A DNA stretch of 64,000 nt from Hippophae tibetana. Its lineage: Eukaryota > Streptophyta > Magnoliopsida > Rosales > Elaeagnaceae. The stretch spans positions 71,036,449 through 71,100,448 of the forward strand of contig CM072810.1 in the NCBI GenBank assembly GCA_037013495.1. Direction: 5' to 3'. Position numbers and translations under genes: made by a program. Shown here piece after piece: positions 1-13,900 of the stretch (position 1 is the stretch's first letter; each line of letters begins with the position of its first letter). The notes beneath the pieces were generated by a model. The model saw only the letters and a program-made list of their open reading frames with translations. It made no database searches and was not told where the DNA came from.

Positions 1-135
1 ATAAGACAAATAAAATTCAAAAATTTAGTATAAACAAAATGGCAAGACATAAAGTCCCATAATTAAATAAAACAAAAATAATTGCTTCCAAAATTAATTC
101 TTTCATTTGATATTCCAAATATATCCCTTGTAAAG

Positions 136-173
136 GATCATGAGAATATTTTATGATCTTGAGAATACTTTTT
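136..173. repeat. 19-bp internal direct duplication of the monomer (representative)
   Basis: Two adjacent segments of the form GATC(A/T)TGAGAATA(T/C)TT start at 136 and 155. The pair recurs in every monomer beside the phase mark, so it is an ancestral feature of the monomer. Confidence 0.75.
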
Positions 174-372
174 GGATATTAAGAACTTTAGAATTTTTTT
201 AAACACACTCTTGGTGAGTAACTCCATCGCTCTTATGGTGGCATTGAATAAAACCCAAAGCAAAAATAACGGCATAGGTGCGACGAAAATTTTAAACTCT
301 TGGTAGGTGATGTAAACGGTGGAATTTGATTTCAAAAAATAATATTCTTCGGAATCCATGCTCTGATTATAG

Positions 373-389
373 GAACCTTTACAAGGTTC
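373..389. repeat. 7-bp dyad inside the satellite monomer (representative)
   Basis: GAACCTT-TAC-AAGGTTC, a perfect inverted repeat with a 3-base loop. It is present at the same place in nearly every monomer. Most changes fall in the loop (TGC near 10448, TCG near 51239); a few arm changes are seen (near 15949 and 52151). Confidence 0.8.
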
Positions 390-803
390 GATTTGATATA
401 TTATATTAAAAGTTTCAACACCCGAGTCAAAAGTAAAGGCGGTGTAAAATTGGAACTCAGATTTATCAAATGTTCTTTTTTTTAATATTGTAACCAGTAG
501 AATCCATGTTCTTTTTCCCACAATTTTTTTATGAAGAACAAAGATTGATTGAGAGTTGATATAAAGATAATACTAAGAGATGAGTATTTAAAAAATAACT
601 ATGAAATGAAATCCACATACCAAAAGGACATCATTAATTCCAGAAAACCAAAACGTTTTGATGCCAAAAAATAATGATCACCCCATTTGATGTGTCAAAT
701 CAAGGCATTCCATCAAGAACCCATGGAAGAAAAGTACAAAGCTTGGTAAAAAATATTTTCATTCATTATACTAGTTCTTCCTCCTTCAAAAGGTTGTTGT
801 TCT

Positions 804-813
804 CTTATATAAG
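804..813. other. TATA-like palindrome CTTATATAAG in the monomer (representative)
   Basis: A 10-bp perfect palindrome containing TATATAA, kept in most monomers (variants such as CTTATAAAAG near 9961). It resembles a core-promoter TATA box, but nothing else in the sequence shows that the satellite is transcribed. Confidence 0.35.
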
Positions 814-2882
814 CAACAAAACCATACACGTAATGCAACCTTAGTGGGAATATTTAGTGGTGAAATGTGCTTAATCCATCCGTAAATAATAAAAGCATAA
901 AAAACATATGATAAATAAGACAAATAAAATTAAAAAATTTAGTATAAACAAAATCGCAAGACATAAAGTCCCATAATTAAATAAAATAAAAATAATTGCT
1001 TCCAAAATTAATTCTTTCATTTGATATTCCAAATATATCCCTTGTAAAGGATCATGAGAATATTTTATGATCTTGAGAATACTTGTTGGATATTAAGAAC
1101 TTTAGAATTTTTTTAAACACACTCTTGGTTAGTAACTCCATCGCTCTTATGGTGGAATTGAATAAAACCGAAAGCAAAAAAAAAACGGAATAGGTGCGAC
1201 GAAAATTTTAAACTCTCGGTAGGTGATGTAAACGGTGGAATTTTCTTTCAAAAAATAATATTCTTCGGAATCCATGCTCTGATTATAGGAACCTTTACAA
1301 GGTTCGATTTGATATATTATATTAAAAGGTTCGACACCCGAGTCATAAGTAAAGCCAGTGTAGAATTGGAACTTAGATTTATCAAATGTTCTTTTTTTTA
1401 ATATTGTAAGCAGTAGAATCCATTTTCTTTTTCCCACAATTTTTTTATGAAGAACAAAGATTGATTGAGAGTAGAAATAAAGATCAATACTAAGAGAAGA
1501 GTATTTAAAAAAGAAATACGAAATGAAATCGACAGACGAAAACGACATCATTAATTCCATAAAACCAAATCCTTTTGATGCCAAAAAATAAAGATCACTC
1601 CATTTGATGTGTCAAATCGAGGCATTCCATGAAGAACCCTTGGAAGAAAAGTACAAAGCTTGGTAAAAAATATTTTCATTAATTATACTAGTTCTTCCTC
1701 CTTCAAAAGGTTGTTGATCTCTTATATAAGCAACAAAACCATACACGTAATGCAACCTTAGTGGGAATATTTAGTGGTGAAATGTGCTTAATCCATCAGT
1801 CAATAATAAAAGCATAAAAAACATATGATAAATAATACAAATAAAATTCTAAAATTTAGTATAAACAAAATCGCAAGACATAAAGTCCAATAATTAAATA
1901 AAATAAAAATAATTGCTTCCAAAATTAATTCTTTCATTTGATATTCCAAATATATCCCTTGTAAAGGATCATGAGAATATTTTATGATCTTGAGAATACT
2001 TTTTGGATATTAAAAACTTTAGAATTTTTTTAAACACACTCTTGGTGAGTAACTCCATCGCTCTTATGGTGGCATTGAATAAAACCCAAAGCAAAAATAA
2101 CGGCATAGGTGCGACGAAAATTTTAAACTCTTGGTAGGTGATGTAAACGGTGGAATTTGATTTCAAAAAATAATATTCTTCGGAATCCATGCTCTGATTA
2201 TAGGAACCTTTACAAGGTTCGATTTGATATATTATATTAAAAGTTTCGACACCCGAGTCAAAAGTAAAGGCGGTGTAAAATTGGAACTCAGATTTATCAA
2301 ATGTTCTTTTTTTTAATATTGTAACCAGTAGAATCCATGTTCTTTTTCCCACAATTTTTTTATGAAGAACAAAGATTGATTGAGAGTTGATATAAAGATA
2401 ATACTAAGAGATGAGTATTTAAAAAATAACTATGAAATGAAATCCACATACCAAAAGGACATCATTAATTCCAGAAAACCAAAACGTTTTGATGCCAAAA
2501 AATAATGATCACCCCATTTGATGTGTCAAATCGAGGCATTCCATCAAGAACCCATGGAAGAAAAGTACAAAGCTTGGTAAAAAATATTTTCATTCATTAT
2601 ACTAGTTCTTCCTCCTTCAAAAGGTTGTTGTTCTCTTATATAAGCAACAAAACCATACACGTAATGCAACCTTAGTGGGAATATTTAGTGGTGAAATGTG
2701 CTTAATCCATCCGTAAATAATAAAAGCATAAAAAACATATGATAAATAAGACAAATAAAATTAAAAAATTTAGTATAAACAAAATCGCAAGACATAAAGT
2801 CCCATAATTAAATAAAATAAAAATAATTGCTTCCAAAATTAATTCTTTCATTTGATATTCCAAATATATCCCTTGTAAAGGA

Positions 2883-3416
2883 TCATGAGAATATTTTATG
2901 ATCTTGAGAATACTTGTTGGATATTAAGAACTTTAGAATTTTTTTAAACACACTCTTGGTTAGTAACTGCATCGCTCTTATGGTGGAATTGAATAAAACC
3001 GAAAGCAAAAAAAAAAACGCAATAGGTGCGACAAAAATTTTAAACTCTCGGTAGGTGATGTAAACGGTGGAATTTGCTTTCAAAAAATAATATTCTTCGG
3101 AATCCATGCTCTGATTATAGGAACCTTTACAAGGTTCGATTTGATATATTATATTAAAAGGTTCGACACCCGAGTCATAAGTAAAGCCGGTGTAAAATTG
3201 GAACTCAGATTTATCAAATGTTCTTTTTTTTAATATTGTAAGCAGTAGAATCCATGTTCTTTTTCCCACAATTTTTTTATGAAGAACAAAGATTGATTGA
3301 GAGTAGAAATAAAGATCAATACTAAGAGAAGAGTATTTAAAAAAGAAATACGAAATGAAATCGACAGACGAAAACGACATCATTAATTCCATAAAACCAA
3401 ATCCTTTTGATGCCAA
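2883..3416 (-). other. Longest recurrent minus-strand ORF of the satellite (not a supported gene)
   Basis: A 177-codon minus-strand ORF, the longest of a family of 67-177-codon ORFs that recur in many monomers in the same place. I recognise no domain. Length and ends vary with single-base indels: in the right-hand subfamily loss of one G near the start of the TGGAATTT segment moves the downstream part into another frame with no loss of the repeat. That behaviour argues for chance openness kept by sequence homogenisation rather than protein-level selection. It is recorded because a reader will meet it repeatedly. A comparison of synonymous and non-synonymous changes across the ~55 copies would settle it. 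Confidence 0.3.
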
Positions 3417-3662
3417 AAAATAATGATCACTCCATTTGATGTGTCAAATCGAGCCATTCCATGAAGAACCCTTGGAAGAAAAGTAAAAAGCTTGGTAAAA
3501 AATATTTTCATTAATTATACTAGTTCTTCCTCCTTCAAAAGGTTGTTGTTCTCTTATATAAGCAACAAAACCATACACGTAATGCAACCTTAGTGGGAAT
3601 ATTTAGTGGTGAAATGTGCTTAATCCATCCGTAAATAATAAAAGCATAAAAACATATGATAA

Positions 3663-6110
3663 ATAAGACAAATAAAATTCAAAAATTTAGTATAAACAAA
3701 ATGGCAAGACATAAAGTCCCATAATTAAATAAAACAAAAATAATTGCTTCCAAAATTAATTCTTTCATTTGATATTCCAAATATATCCCTTGTAAAGGAT
3801 CATGAGAATATTTTATGATCTTGAGAATACTTTTTGGATATTAAGAACTTTAGAATTTTTTTAAACACACTCTTGGTGAGTAACTCCATCGCTCTTATGG
3901 TGGCATTGAATAAAACCCAAAGCAAAAATAACGGCATAGGTGCGACGAAAATTTTAAACTCTTGGTAGGTGATGTAAACGGTGGAATTTGATTTCAAAAA
4001 ATAATATTCTTCGGAATCCATGCTCTGATTATAGGAACCTTTACAAGGTTCGATTTGATATATTATATTAAAAGTTTCAACACCCGAGTCAAAAGTAAAG
4101 GCGGTGTAAAATTGGAACTCAGATTTATCAAATGTTCTTTTTTTTAATATTGTAACCAGTAGAATCCATGTTCTTTTTCCCACAATTTTTTTATGAAGAA
4201 CAAAGATTGATTGAGAGTTGATATAAAGATAATACTAAGAGATGAGTATTTAAAAAATAACTATGAAATGAAATCCACATACCAAAAGGACATCATTAAT
4301 TCCAGAAAACCAAAACGTTTTGATGCCAAAAAATAATGATCACCCCATTTGATGTGTCAAATCAAGGCATTCCATCAAGAACCCATGGAAGAAAAGTACA
4401 AAGCTTGGTAAAAAATATTTTCATTCATTATACTAGTTCTTCCTCCTTCAAAAGGTTGTTGTTCTCTTATATAAGCAACAAAACCATACACGTAATGCAA
4501 CCTTAGTGGGAATATTTAGTGGTGAAATGTGCTTAATCCATCCGTAAATAATAAAAGCATAAAAAACATATGATAAATAATACAAATAAAATTAAAAAAT
4601 TTAGTATAAACAAAATCGCAAGACATAAAGTCCCATAATTAAATAAAATAAAAATAATTGCTTCCAAAATTAATTCTTTCATTTGATATTCCAAATATAT
4701 CCCTTGTAAAGGATCATGAGAATATTTTATGATCTTGAGAATACTTGTTGGATATTAAGAACTTTAGAATTTTTTTAAACACACTCTTGGTTAGTAACTC
4801 CATCGCTCTTATGGTGGAATTGAATAAAACCGAAAGCAAAAAAAAAACGGAATAGGTGCGACGAAAATTTTAAACTCTCGGTAGGTGATGTAAACGGTGG
4901 AATTTTCTTTCAAAAAATAATATTCTTCGGAATCCATGCTCTGATTATAGGAACCTTTACAAGGTTCGATTTGATATATTATATTAAAAGGTTCGACACC
5001 CGAGTCATAAGTAAAGCCAGTGTAGAATTGGAACTTAGATTTATCAAATGTTCTTTTTTTTAATATTGTAAGCAGTAGAATCCATTTTCTTTTTCCCACA
5101 ATTTTTTTATGAAGAACAAAGATTGATTGAGAGTAGAAATAAAGATCAATACTAAGAGAAGAGTATTTAAAAAAGAAATACGAAATGAAATCGACAGACG
5201 AAAACGACATCATTAATTCCATAAAACCAAATCCTTTTGATGCCAAAAAATAAAGATCACTCCATTTGATGTGTCAAATCGAGGCATTCCATGAAGAACC
5301 CTTGGAAGAAAAGTACAAAGCTTGGTAAAAAATATTTTCATTAATTATACTAGTTCTTCCTCCTTCAAAAGGTTGTTGATCTCTTATATAAGCAACAAAA
5401 CCATACACGTAATGCAACCTTAGTGGGAATATTTAGTGGTGAAATGTGCTTAATCCATCAGTCAATAATAAAAGCATAAAAAACATATGATAAATAATAC
5501 AAATAAAATTCTAAAATTTAGTATAAACAAAATCGCAAGACATAAAGTCCAATAATTAAATAAAATAAAAATAATTGCTTCCAAAATTAATTCTTTCATT
5601 TGATATTCCAAATATATCCCTTGTAAAGGATCATGAGAATATTTTATGATCTTGAGAATACTTTTTGGATATTAAAAACTTTAGAATTTTTTTAAACACA
5701 CTCTTGGTGAGTAACTCCATCGCTCTTATGGTGGCATTGAATAAAACCCAAAGCAAAAATAACGGCATAGGTGCGACGAAAATTTTAAACTCTTGGTAGG
5801 TGATGTAAACGGTGGAATTTGATTTCAAAAAATAATATTCTTCGGAATCCATGCTCTGATTATAGGAACCTTTACAAGGTTCGATTTGATATATTATATT
5901 AAAAGTTTCGACACCCGAGTCAAAAGTAAAGGCGGTGTAAAATTGGAACTCAGATTTATCAAATGTTCTTTTTTTTAATATTGTAACCAGTAGAATCCAT
6001 GTTCTTTTTCCCACAATTTTTTTATGAAGAACAAAGATTGATTGAGAGTTGATATAAAGATAATACTAAGAGATGAGTATTTAAAAAATAACTATGAAAT
6101 GAAATCCACA
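3663..6110. repeat. Four-monomer higher-order repeat, copy 2 (partial)
   Basis: Repeats the first 2.4 kb of the preceding 3662-bp unit almost without change (m1, m2 and most of m3). It departs near 6110, where a CCAAAAGG in copy 1 (about 2450) becomes CGAAAAGG, and by about 6290 the sequence follows another monomer type. Such near identity implies a very recent block duplication. Confidence 0.8.
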
Positions 6111-9100
6111 TACGAAAAGGACATCATTAATTCCAGAAAACCAAAACGTTTTGATGCCAAAAAATAATGATCACCCCATTTGATGTGTCAAATCGAGGCA
6201 TTCCATCAAGAACCCATGGAAGAAAAGTACAAAGCTTGGTAAAAAATATTTTCATTCATTATACTAGTTCTTCCTCCTTCAAAAGGTTGTTGATCTCTTA
6301 TATAAGCAACAAAACCATACACGTAATGCAACCTTAGTGGGAATATTTAGTGGTGAAATGTGCTTAATCCATCAGTCAATAATAAAAGCATAAAAAACAT
6401 ATGATAAATAATACAAATAAAATTCAAAAATTTAGTATAAACAAAATCGCAAGACATAAAGTCCAATAATTAAATAAAATAAAAATAATTGCTTCCAAAA
6501 TTAATTCTTTCATTTGATATTCCAAATATATCCCTTGTAAAGGATCATGAGAATATTTTATGATTTTGAGAATACTTGTTGGATATTAAGAACTTTAGAA
6601 TTTTTTTAAACACACTCTTGGTTAGTAACTGCATCGCTCTTATGGTGGAATTGAATAAAACCGAAAGCAAAAAAAAAACGGAATAGGTGCGACAAAAATT
6701 TTAAACTCTCGGTAGGTGATGTAAACGGTGGAATTTGCTTTCAAAAAATAATATTCTTCGGAATCCATGCTCTGATTATAGGAACCTTTACAAGGTTCGA
6801 TTTGATATATTATATTAAAAGTTTCAACACCCGAGTCAAAAGTAAAGGCGGTGTAAAATTGGAACTCAGATTTATCAAATGTTCTTTTTTTTAATATTGT
6901 AACCAGTAGAATCCATGTTCTTTTTCCCACAATTTTTTTATGAAGAACAAAGATTGATTGAGAGTTGATATAAAGATAATACTAAGAGATGAGTATTTAA
7001 AAAATAACTATGAAATGAAATCCACATACCAAAAGGACATCATTAATTCCAGAAAACCAAAACGTTTTGATGCCAAAAAATAATGATCACCCCATTTGAT
7101 GTGTCAAATCAAGGCATTCCATCAAGAACCCATGGAAGAAAAGTACAAAGCTTGGTAAAAAATATTTTCATTCATTATACTAGTTCTTCCTCCTTCAAAA
7201 GGTTGTTGTTCTCTTATATAAGCAACAAAACCATACACGTAATGCAACCTTAGTGGGAATATTTAGTGGTGAAATGTGCTTAATCCATCCGTAAATAATA
7301 AAAGCATAAAAAACATATGATAAATAAGACAAATAAAATTAAAAAATTTAGTATAAACAAAATCGCAAGACATAAAGTCCCATAATTAAATAAAATAAAA
7401 ATAATTGCTTCCAAAATTAATTCTTTCATTTGATATTCCAAATATATCCCTTGTAAAGGATCATGAGAATATTTTATGATCTTGAGAATACTTGTTGGAT
7501 ATTAAGAACTTTAGAATTTTTTTAAACACACTCTTGGTTAGTAACTCCATCGCTCTTATGGTGGAATTGAATAAAACCGAAAGCAAAAAAAAAACGGAAT
7601 AGGTGCGACGAAAATTTTAAACTCTCGGTAGGTGATGTAAACGGTGGAATTTTCTTTCAAAAAATAATATTCTTCGGAATCCATGCTCTGATTATAGGAA
7701 CCTTTACAAGGTTCGATTTGATATATTATATTAAAAGGTTCGACACCCGAGTCATAAGTAAAGCCAGTGTAGAATTGGAACTTAGATTTATCAAATGTTC
7801 TTTTTTTTAATATTGTAAGCAGTAGAATCCATTTTCTTTTTCCCACAATTTTTTTATGAAGAACAAAGATTGATTGAGAGTAGAAATAAAGATCAATACT
7901 AAGAGAAGAGTATTTAAAAAAGAAATACGAAATGAAATCGACAGACGAAAACGACATCATTAATTCCATAAAACCAAATCCTTATGATGCCAAAAAATAA
8001 AGATCACTCCATTTGATGTGTCAAATCGAGGCATTCCATGAAGAACCCTTGGAAGAAAAGTACAAAGCTTGGTAAAAAATATTTTCATTAATTATACTAG
8101 TTCTTCCTCCTTCAAAAGGTTGTTGATCTCTTATATAAGCAACAAAACCATACACGTAATGCAACCTTAGTGGGAATATTTAGTGGTGAAATGTGCTTAA
8201 TCCATCAGTCAATAATAAAAGCATAAAAAACATATGATAAATAATACAAATAAAATTCTAAAATTTAGTATAAACAAAATCGCAAGACATAAAGTCCAAT
8301 AATTAAATAAAATAAAAATAATTGCTTCCAAAATTAATTCTTTCATTTGATATTCCAAATATATCCCTTGTAAAGGATCATGAGAATATTTTATGATCTT
8401 GAGAATACTTTTTGGATATTAAGAACTTTAGAATTTTTTTAAACACACTCTTGGTGAGTAACTCCATCGCTCTTATGGTGGCATTGAATAAAACCCAAAG
8501 CAAAAATAACGGCATAGGTGCGACGAAAATTTTAAACTCTTGGTAGGTGATGTAAACGGTGGAATTTGATTTCAAAAAATAATATTCTTCGGAATCCATG
8601 CTCTGATTATAGGAACCTTTACAAGGTTCGATTTGATATATTATATTAAAAGTTTCGACACCCGAGTCAAAAGTAAAGGCGGTGTAAAATTGGAACTCAG
8701 ATTTATCAAATGTTCTTTTTTTTAATATTGTAACCAGTAGAATCCATGTTCTTTTTCCCACAATTTTTTTATGAAGAACAAAGATTGATTGAGAGTTGAT
8801 ATAAAGATAATACTAAGAGATGAGTATTTAAAAAATAACTATGAAATGAAATCCACATACGAAAAGGACATCATTAATTCCAGAAAACCAAAACGTTTTG
8901 ATGCCAAAAAATAATGATCACCCCATTTGATGTGTCAAATCGAGGCATTCCATCAAGAACCCATGGAAGAAAAGTACAAAGCTTGGTAAAAAATATTTTC
9001 ATTCATTATACTAGTTCTTCCTCCTTCAAAAGGTTGTTGTTCTCTTATATAAGCAACAAAACCATACACGTAATGCAACCTTAGTGGGAATATTTAGTGG

Positions 9101-10979
9101 TGAAATGTGCTTAATCCATCCGTAAATAATAAAAGCATAAAAAACATATGATAAATAAGACAAATAAAATTAAAAAATTTAGTATAAACAAAATCGCAAG
9201 ACATAAAGTCCCATAATTAAATAAAATAAAAATAATTGCTTCCAAAATTAATTCTTTCATTTGATATTCCAAATATATCCCTTGTAAAGGATCATGAGAA
9301 TATTTTATGATCTTGAGAATACTTGTTGGATATTAAGAACTTTAGAATTTTTTTAAACACACTCTTGGTTAGTAACTCCATCGCTCTTATGGTGGAATTG
9401 AATAAAACCGAAAGCAAAAAAAAAACGGAATAGGTGCGACGAAAATTTTAAACTCTCGGTAGGTGATGTAAACGGTGGAATTTGCTTTCAAAAAATAATA
9501 TTCTTCGGAATCCATGCTCTGATTATAGGAACCTTTACAAGGTTCGATTTTATATATTATATTAAAAGTGTCGACACCCGAGTCAAAAGTAAAGGCAGTA
9601 TAAAATTGGAACTCTGATTTATCAAATGTTCTTTTTTTTCATATTGTAAAGAGTAGAATCCATCTTCTTTTTGCTTCAATTGTTTTATGAAGAACAAAGA
9701 TTGATTGAGAGTAGATATAAAGATCAAGACTAAGAGATGAGTATTTAAAAAAGAACTACGAAATGAAATCCACAGACGAAAACGACATCATTAATTCCAG
9801 AAAACCAAAACGTTTTGATGCCAAAAAATAACGATCACTCCATTTTATGTGTCAAATCGAGGCATTCCATCAAGAACCCTTGGAAGAAAAGTACAAAGCT
9901 TGGTAAAAAATATTTTCATTAATTATACTAGTTCTTCCTCCTTTAAAAGGTTGTTGTTTTCTTATAAAAGCAAGAAAACCCTACACGTAATGCAACCTTA
10001 GTGGGAATATTTAGTTGTGAAATGTGCTTGATCCATCCATAATGAATAAAAGCATAAAAAACATATGATAAATAAGACCAATAAAATTCAAAAATTTAGT
10101 ATAAACAAAATCGCTAAACATAAAGTCCCATAAAATAATAAAACAAAAATAATTGCTTCCAAAATTAAATCTTTCATTTGATATTGCAAATATATCCCTT
10201 GTAAAGGATCATGAGAATATTTTATGATCTTGAGAATATTTGTGGGTTATTAAGAACTTTAGAATTTTTTTAAACACACTCTTGTTGAGTAACTCCATCG
10301 CTCTTATGGTGGCATTGAATAAAACCCAAAGCAAAAAAAAGGGCATAGGTGCGACGAAAATTTTAAACTCTCGGTAGGTGATGTAAACGGTGGAATTTGC
10401 TTTCAAAAAATAATACTCTTCGGAATCCATGCTCTGATTATCGGAACCTTTGCAAGGTTCGATTTTATATATTATATTAAAAGTTTCGACACCCGAGTCA
10501 AAAGTAAAGGCAGTATAAAATTGGAACTCTGATTTATCAAATGTTCTTTTTTTTAATATTGTAAAGAGTAGAATCCATCTTCTTTTTGCTTCAATTGTTT
10601 TATGAAGAACAAAGATTGATTGAGAGTAGATATAAAGATCAAGACTAAGAGAAGAGTATTTAAAAAAGAACTACGAAATGAAATCGATAGACGAAAACGA
10701 CATCATTAATTCCATAAAACCAAATCCTTTTGATGCCAAAAAATAATGATCACTCCATTTGATGTGTCAAATCGAGGCATTCCATCAAGAACCCGTGGAA
10801 GAAAAGTACAAAGCTTGGTAAAAATATTTTCATTAATTATACTAGTTCTTCCTCCTTCAAAAGGTTGTTGTTCTCTTATATAAGCAACAAAACCCTACAC
10901 GTAATGCAACCTTAGTGGGAATATTTAGTGGTGAAATGTGCTTAATCCATCAGTCAATAATAAAAGCATAAAAAACATA
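6111..10979. repeat. Rearranged satellite block between two HORs
   Basis: Monomers with phase marks at 6534, 7450, 8367, 9281 and 10198. The copies at 7450 and 8367 are m2- and m3-like, while the copies at 6534 and 9281 combine variants of different types. From about 9550 the B/D-like variants of the next block appear (TTTATATATTATATT, TTTTTGCTTCAATTG). This looks like a transition zone built by unequal exchange. Block edges are approximate. Confidence 0.65.
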
Positions 10980-13900
10980 TGATAAATAAGACAAATAAAA
11001 TTCAAAAATTTAGTATAAACAAAATGGCAAGACATAAAGTCCCATAATTAAATAAAACAAAAATAATTGCTTCCAAAATTAATTCTTTCATTTGATATTC
11101 CAAATATATCCCTTGTAAAGGATCATGAGAATATTTTATGATCTTGAGAATATTTGTTGGATATTAAGAACTTTAGAATTTTTTTAAACACAGTCTTGGT
11201 GAGTAACTCCATCGCTCTTATGGTGGCATTGAATAAAACCCAAAGCAAAAAAAACGGCATAGGTGCGACGAAAATTTTAAACTCTCGGTAGGTGATGTAA
11301 ACGGTGGAATTTTATTTCAAAAAATAATAATCTTCGGAATCCATGCTCTGATTATAGGAACCTTTACAAGGTTCGATTTGATATATTATATTAAAAGGTT
11401 CGACACCCGAGTCATAAGTAAAGCCGGTGTAAAATTGGAACTCAGATTTATCAAATGTTCTTTTTTTTAATATTGTAAGCAGTAGAATCCATGTTCTTTT
11501 TCCCACAATTTTTTTATGAAGAACAAAGATTGATTGAGAGTAGAAATAAAGATCAATACTAAGAGAAGAGTATTTAAAAAAGAAATACGAAATGAAATCG
11601 ACAGACGAAAACGACATCATTAATTCCATAAAACCAAATCCTTTTGATGCCAAAAAATAATGATCACTCCATTTGATGTGTCAAATCGAGGCATTCCATG
11701 AAGAACCCTTGGAAGAAAAGTAAAAAGCTTGGTAAAAAATATTTTCATTAATTATACTAGTTCTTCCTCCTTCAAAAGGTTGTTGTTCTCTTATATAAGC
11801 AACAAAACCCTACACGTAATGCAACCTTAGTGGGAATATTTAGTGGTGAAATGTGCTTAATCCATCAGTCAATAATAAAAGCATAAAAAACATATGATAA
11901 ATAAGACAAATAAAATTCAAAAATTTAGTATAAACAAAATCGCAAGACATAAAGTCCAATAATTAAAAAAAATAAAAATAATTGCTTCCAAAATTAATTC
12001 TTTCATTTGATATTCCAAATATATCCCTTGTAAAGGATCATGAGAATATTTTATGATTTTGAGAATACTTGTTGGATATTAAGAACTTTAGAATATTTTT
12101 AAACACACACTTGGTTAGTAACTGCATCGCTCTTATGGTGGAATTGAATAAAACCGAAAGCAAAAAAAAACGGAATAGGTGCGACGAAAATTTTAAACTC
12201 TCGGTAGGTGATGTAAACGGTGGAATTTGCTTTCAAAAAATAATATTCTTCGGAATCCATGCTCTGACTATAGGAACCTTTACAAGGTTCGATTTTATAT
12301 ATTATATTAAAAGTTTCGACACCTGAGTCAAAAGTAAAGGCAGTATAAAATTGGAACTCTGATTTATCAAATGTTCTTTTTTTTAATATTGTAAAGAGTA
12401 GAATCCATCTTCTTTTTGCTTCAATTGTTTTATGAAGAACAAAGATTGATTGAGAGTAGATATAAAGATCAAGACTAAGAGATGAGTATTTAAAAAAGAA
12501 CTACGAAATGAAATCCACAGACGAAAACGACATCATTAATTCCAGAAAACCAAAACGTTTTGATGCCAAAAAATAACGATCACTCCATTTTATGTGTCAA
12601 ATCGAGGCATTCCATCAAGAACCCTTGGAAGAAAAGTACAAAGCTTGGTAAAAAATATTTTCATTAATTATACTAGTTCTTCCTCCTTTAAAAGGTTGTT
12701 GTTTTCTTATAAAAGCAAGAAAACCCTACACGTAATGCAACCTTAGTGGGAATATTTAGTTGTGAAATGTGCTTGATCCATCCATAATGAATAAAAGCAT
12801 AAAAAACATATGATAAATAAGACCAATAAAATTCAAAAATTTAGTATAAACAAAATCGCTAAACATAAAGTCCCATAAAATAATAAAACAAAAATAATTG
12901 CTTCCAAAATTAAATCTTTCATTTGATATTGCAAATATATCCCTTGTAAAGGATCATGAGAATATTTTATGATCTTGAGAATATTTGTTGGTTATTAAGA
13001 ACTTTAGAATTTTTTTAAACACACTCTTGTTGAGTAACTCCATCGCTCTTATGGTGGCATTGAATAAAACCCAAAGCAAAAAAAAGGGCATAGGTGCGAC
13101 GAAAATTTTAAACTCTCGGTAGGTGATGTAAACGGTGGAATTTGCTTTCAAAAAATAATACTCTTCGGAATCCATGCTCTGATTATCGGAACCTTTGCAA
13201 GGTTCGATTTTATATATTATATTAAAAGTTTCGACACCCGAGTCAAAAGTAAAGGCAGTATAAAATTGGAACTCTGATTTATCAAATGTTCTTTTTTTAA
13301 TATTGTAAAGAGTAGAATCCATCTTCTTTTTGCTTCAATTGTTTTATGAAGAACAAAGATTGATTGAGAGTAGATATAAAGATCAAGACTAAGAGAAGAG
13401 TATTTAAAAAAGAACTACGAAATGAAATCGATAGACGAAAACGACATCATTAATTCCATAAAACCAAATCCTTTTGATGCCAAAAAATAATGATCACTCC
13501 ACTTGATGTGTCAAATCGAGGCATTCCATGAAGAACCCTTGGAAGAAAAGTACAAAGCTTGGTAAAAAATATTTTCATTAATTATACTAGTTCTTCCTCC
13601 TTCAAAAGGTTGTTGTTCTCTTATATAAGCAACAAAACCCTACACATAATGCAACCTTAGTGGGAATATTTAGTGGTGAAATGTGCTTAATCCATCAGTA
13701 AATAATAAAAGCATAAAAAACATATGATAAATAAGACAAATAAAATTCAAAAATTTAGTATAAACATAATCGCAAGACATAAAGTCCCATAATTAAATAA
13801 AATAAAAATAATTGCTTCCAAAATTAATTCTTTCATTTGATATTACAAATATATCCCTTGTAAAGGATCATGAGAATATTTTATGATCTTGAGAATACTT

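Larger units (their letters stand above)
1..3662. repeat. Four-monomer higher-order repeat, copy 1
   Basis: Monomers m1 to m4 form a 3662-bp unit. Position 1 matches position 3663, and the variants that tell the four monomers apart recur at the same offset: ATGGCAAG in m1, TTCTTTCAAA near 1240 in m2, and the CTAAAATTTAG form near 1850 in m3. Phase marks alternate 914 and 917 bp within the unit. The true start of the unit may lie left of the window. Confidence 0.85.
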
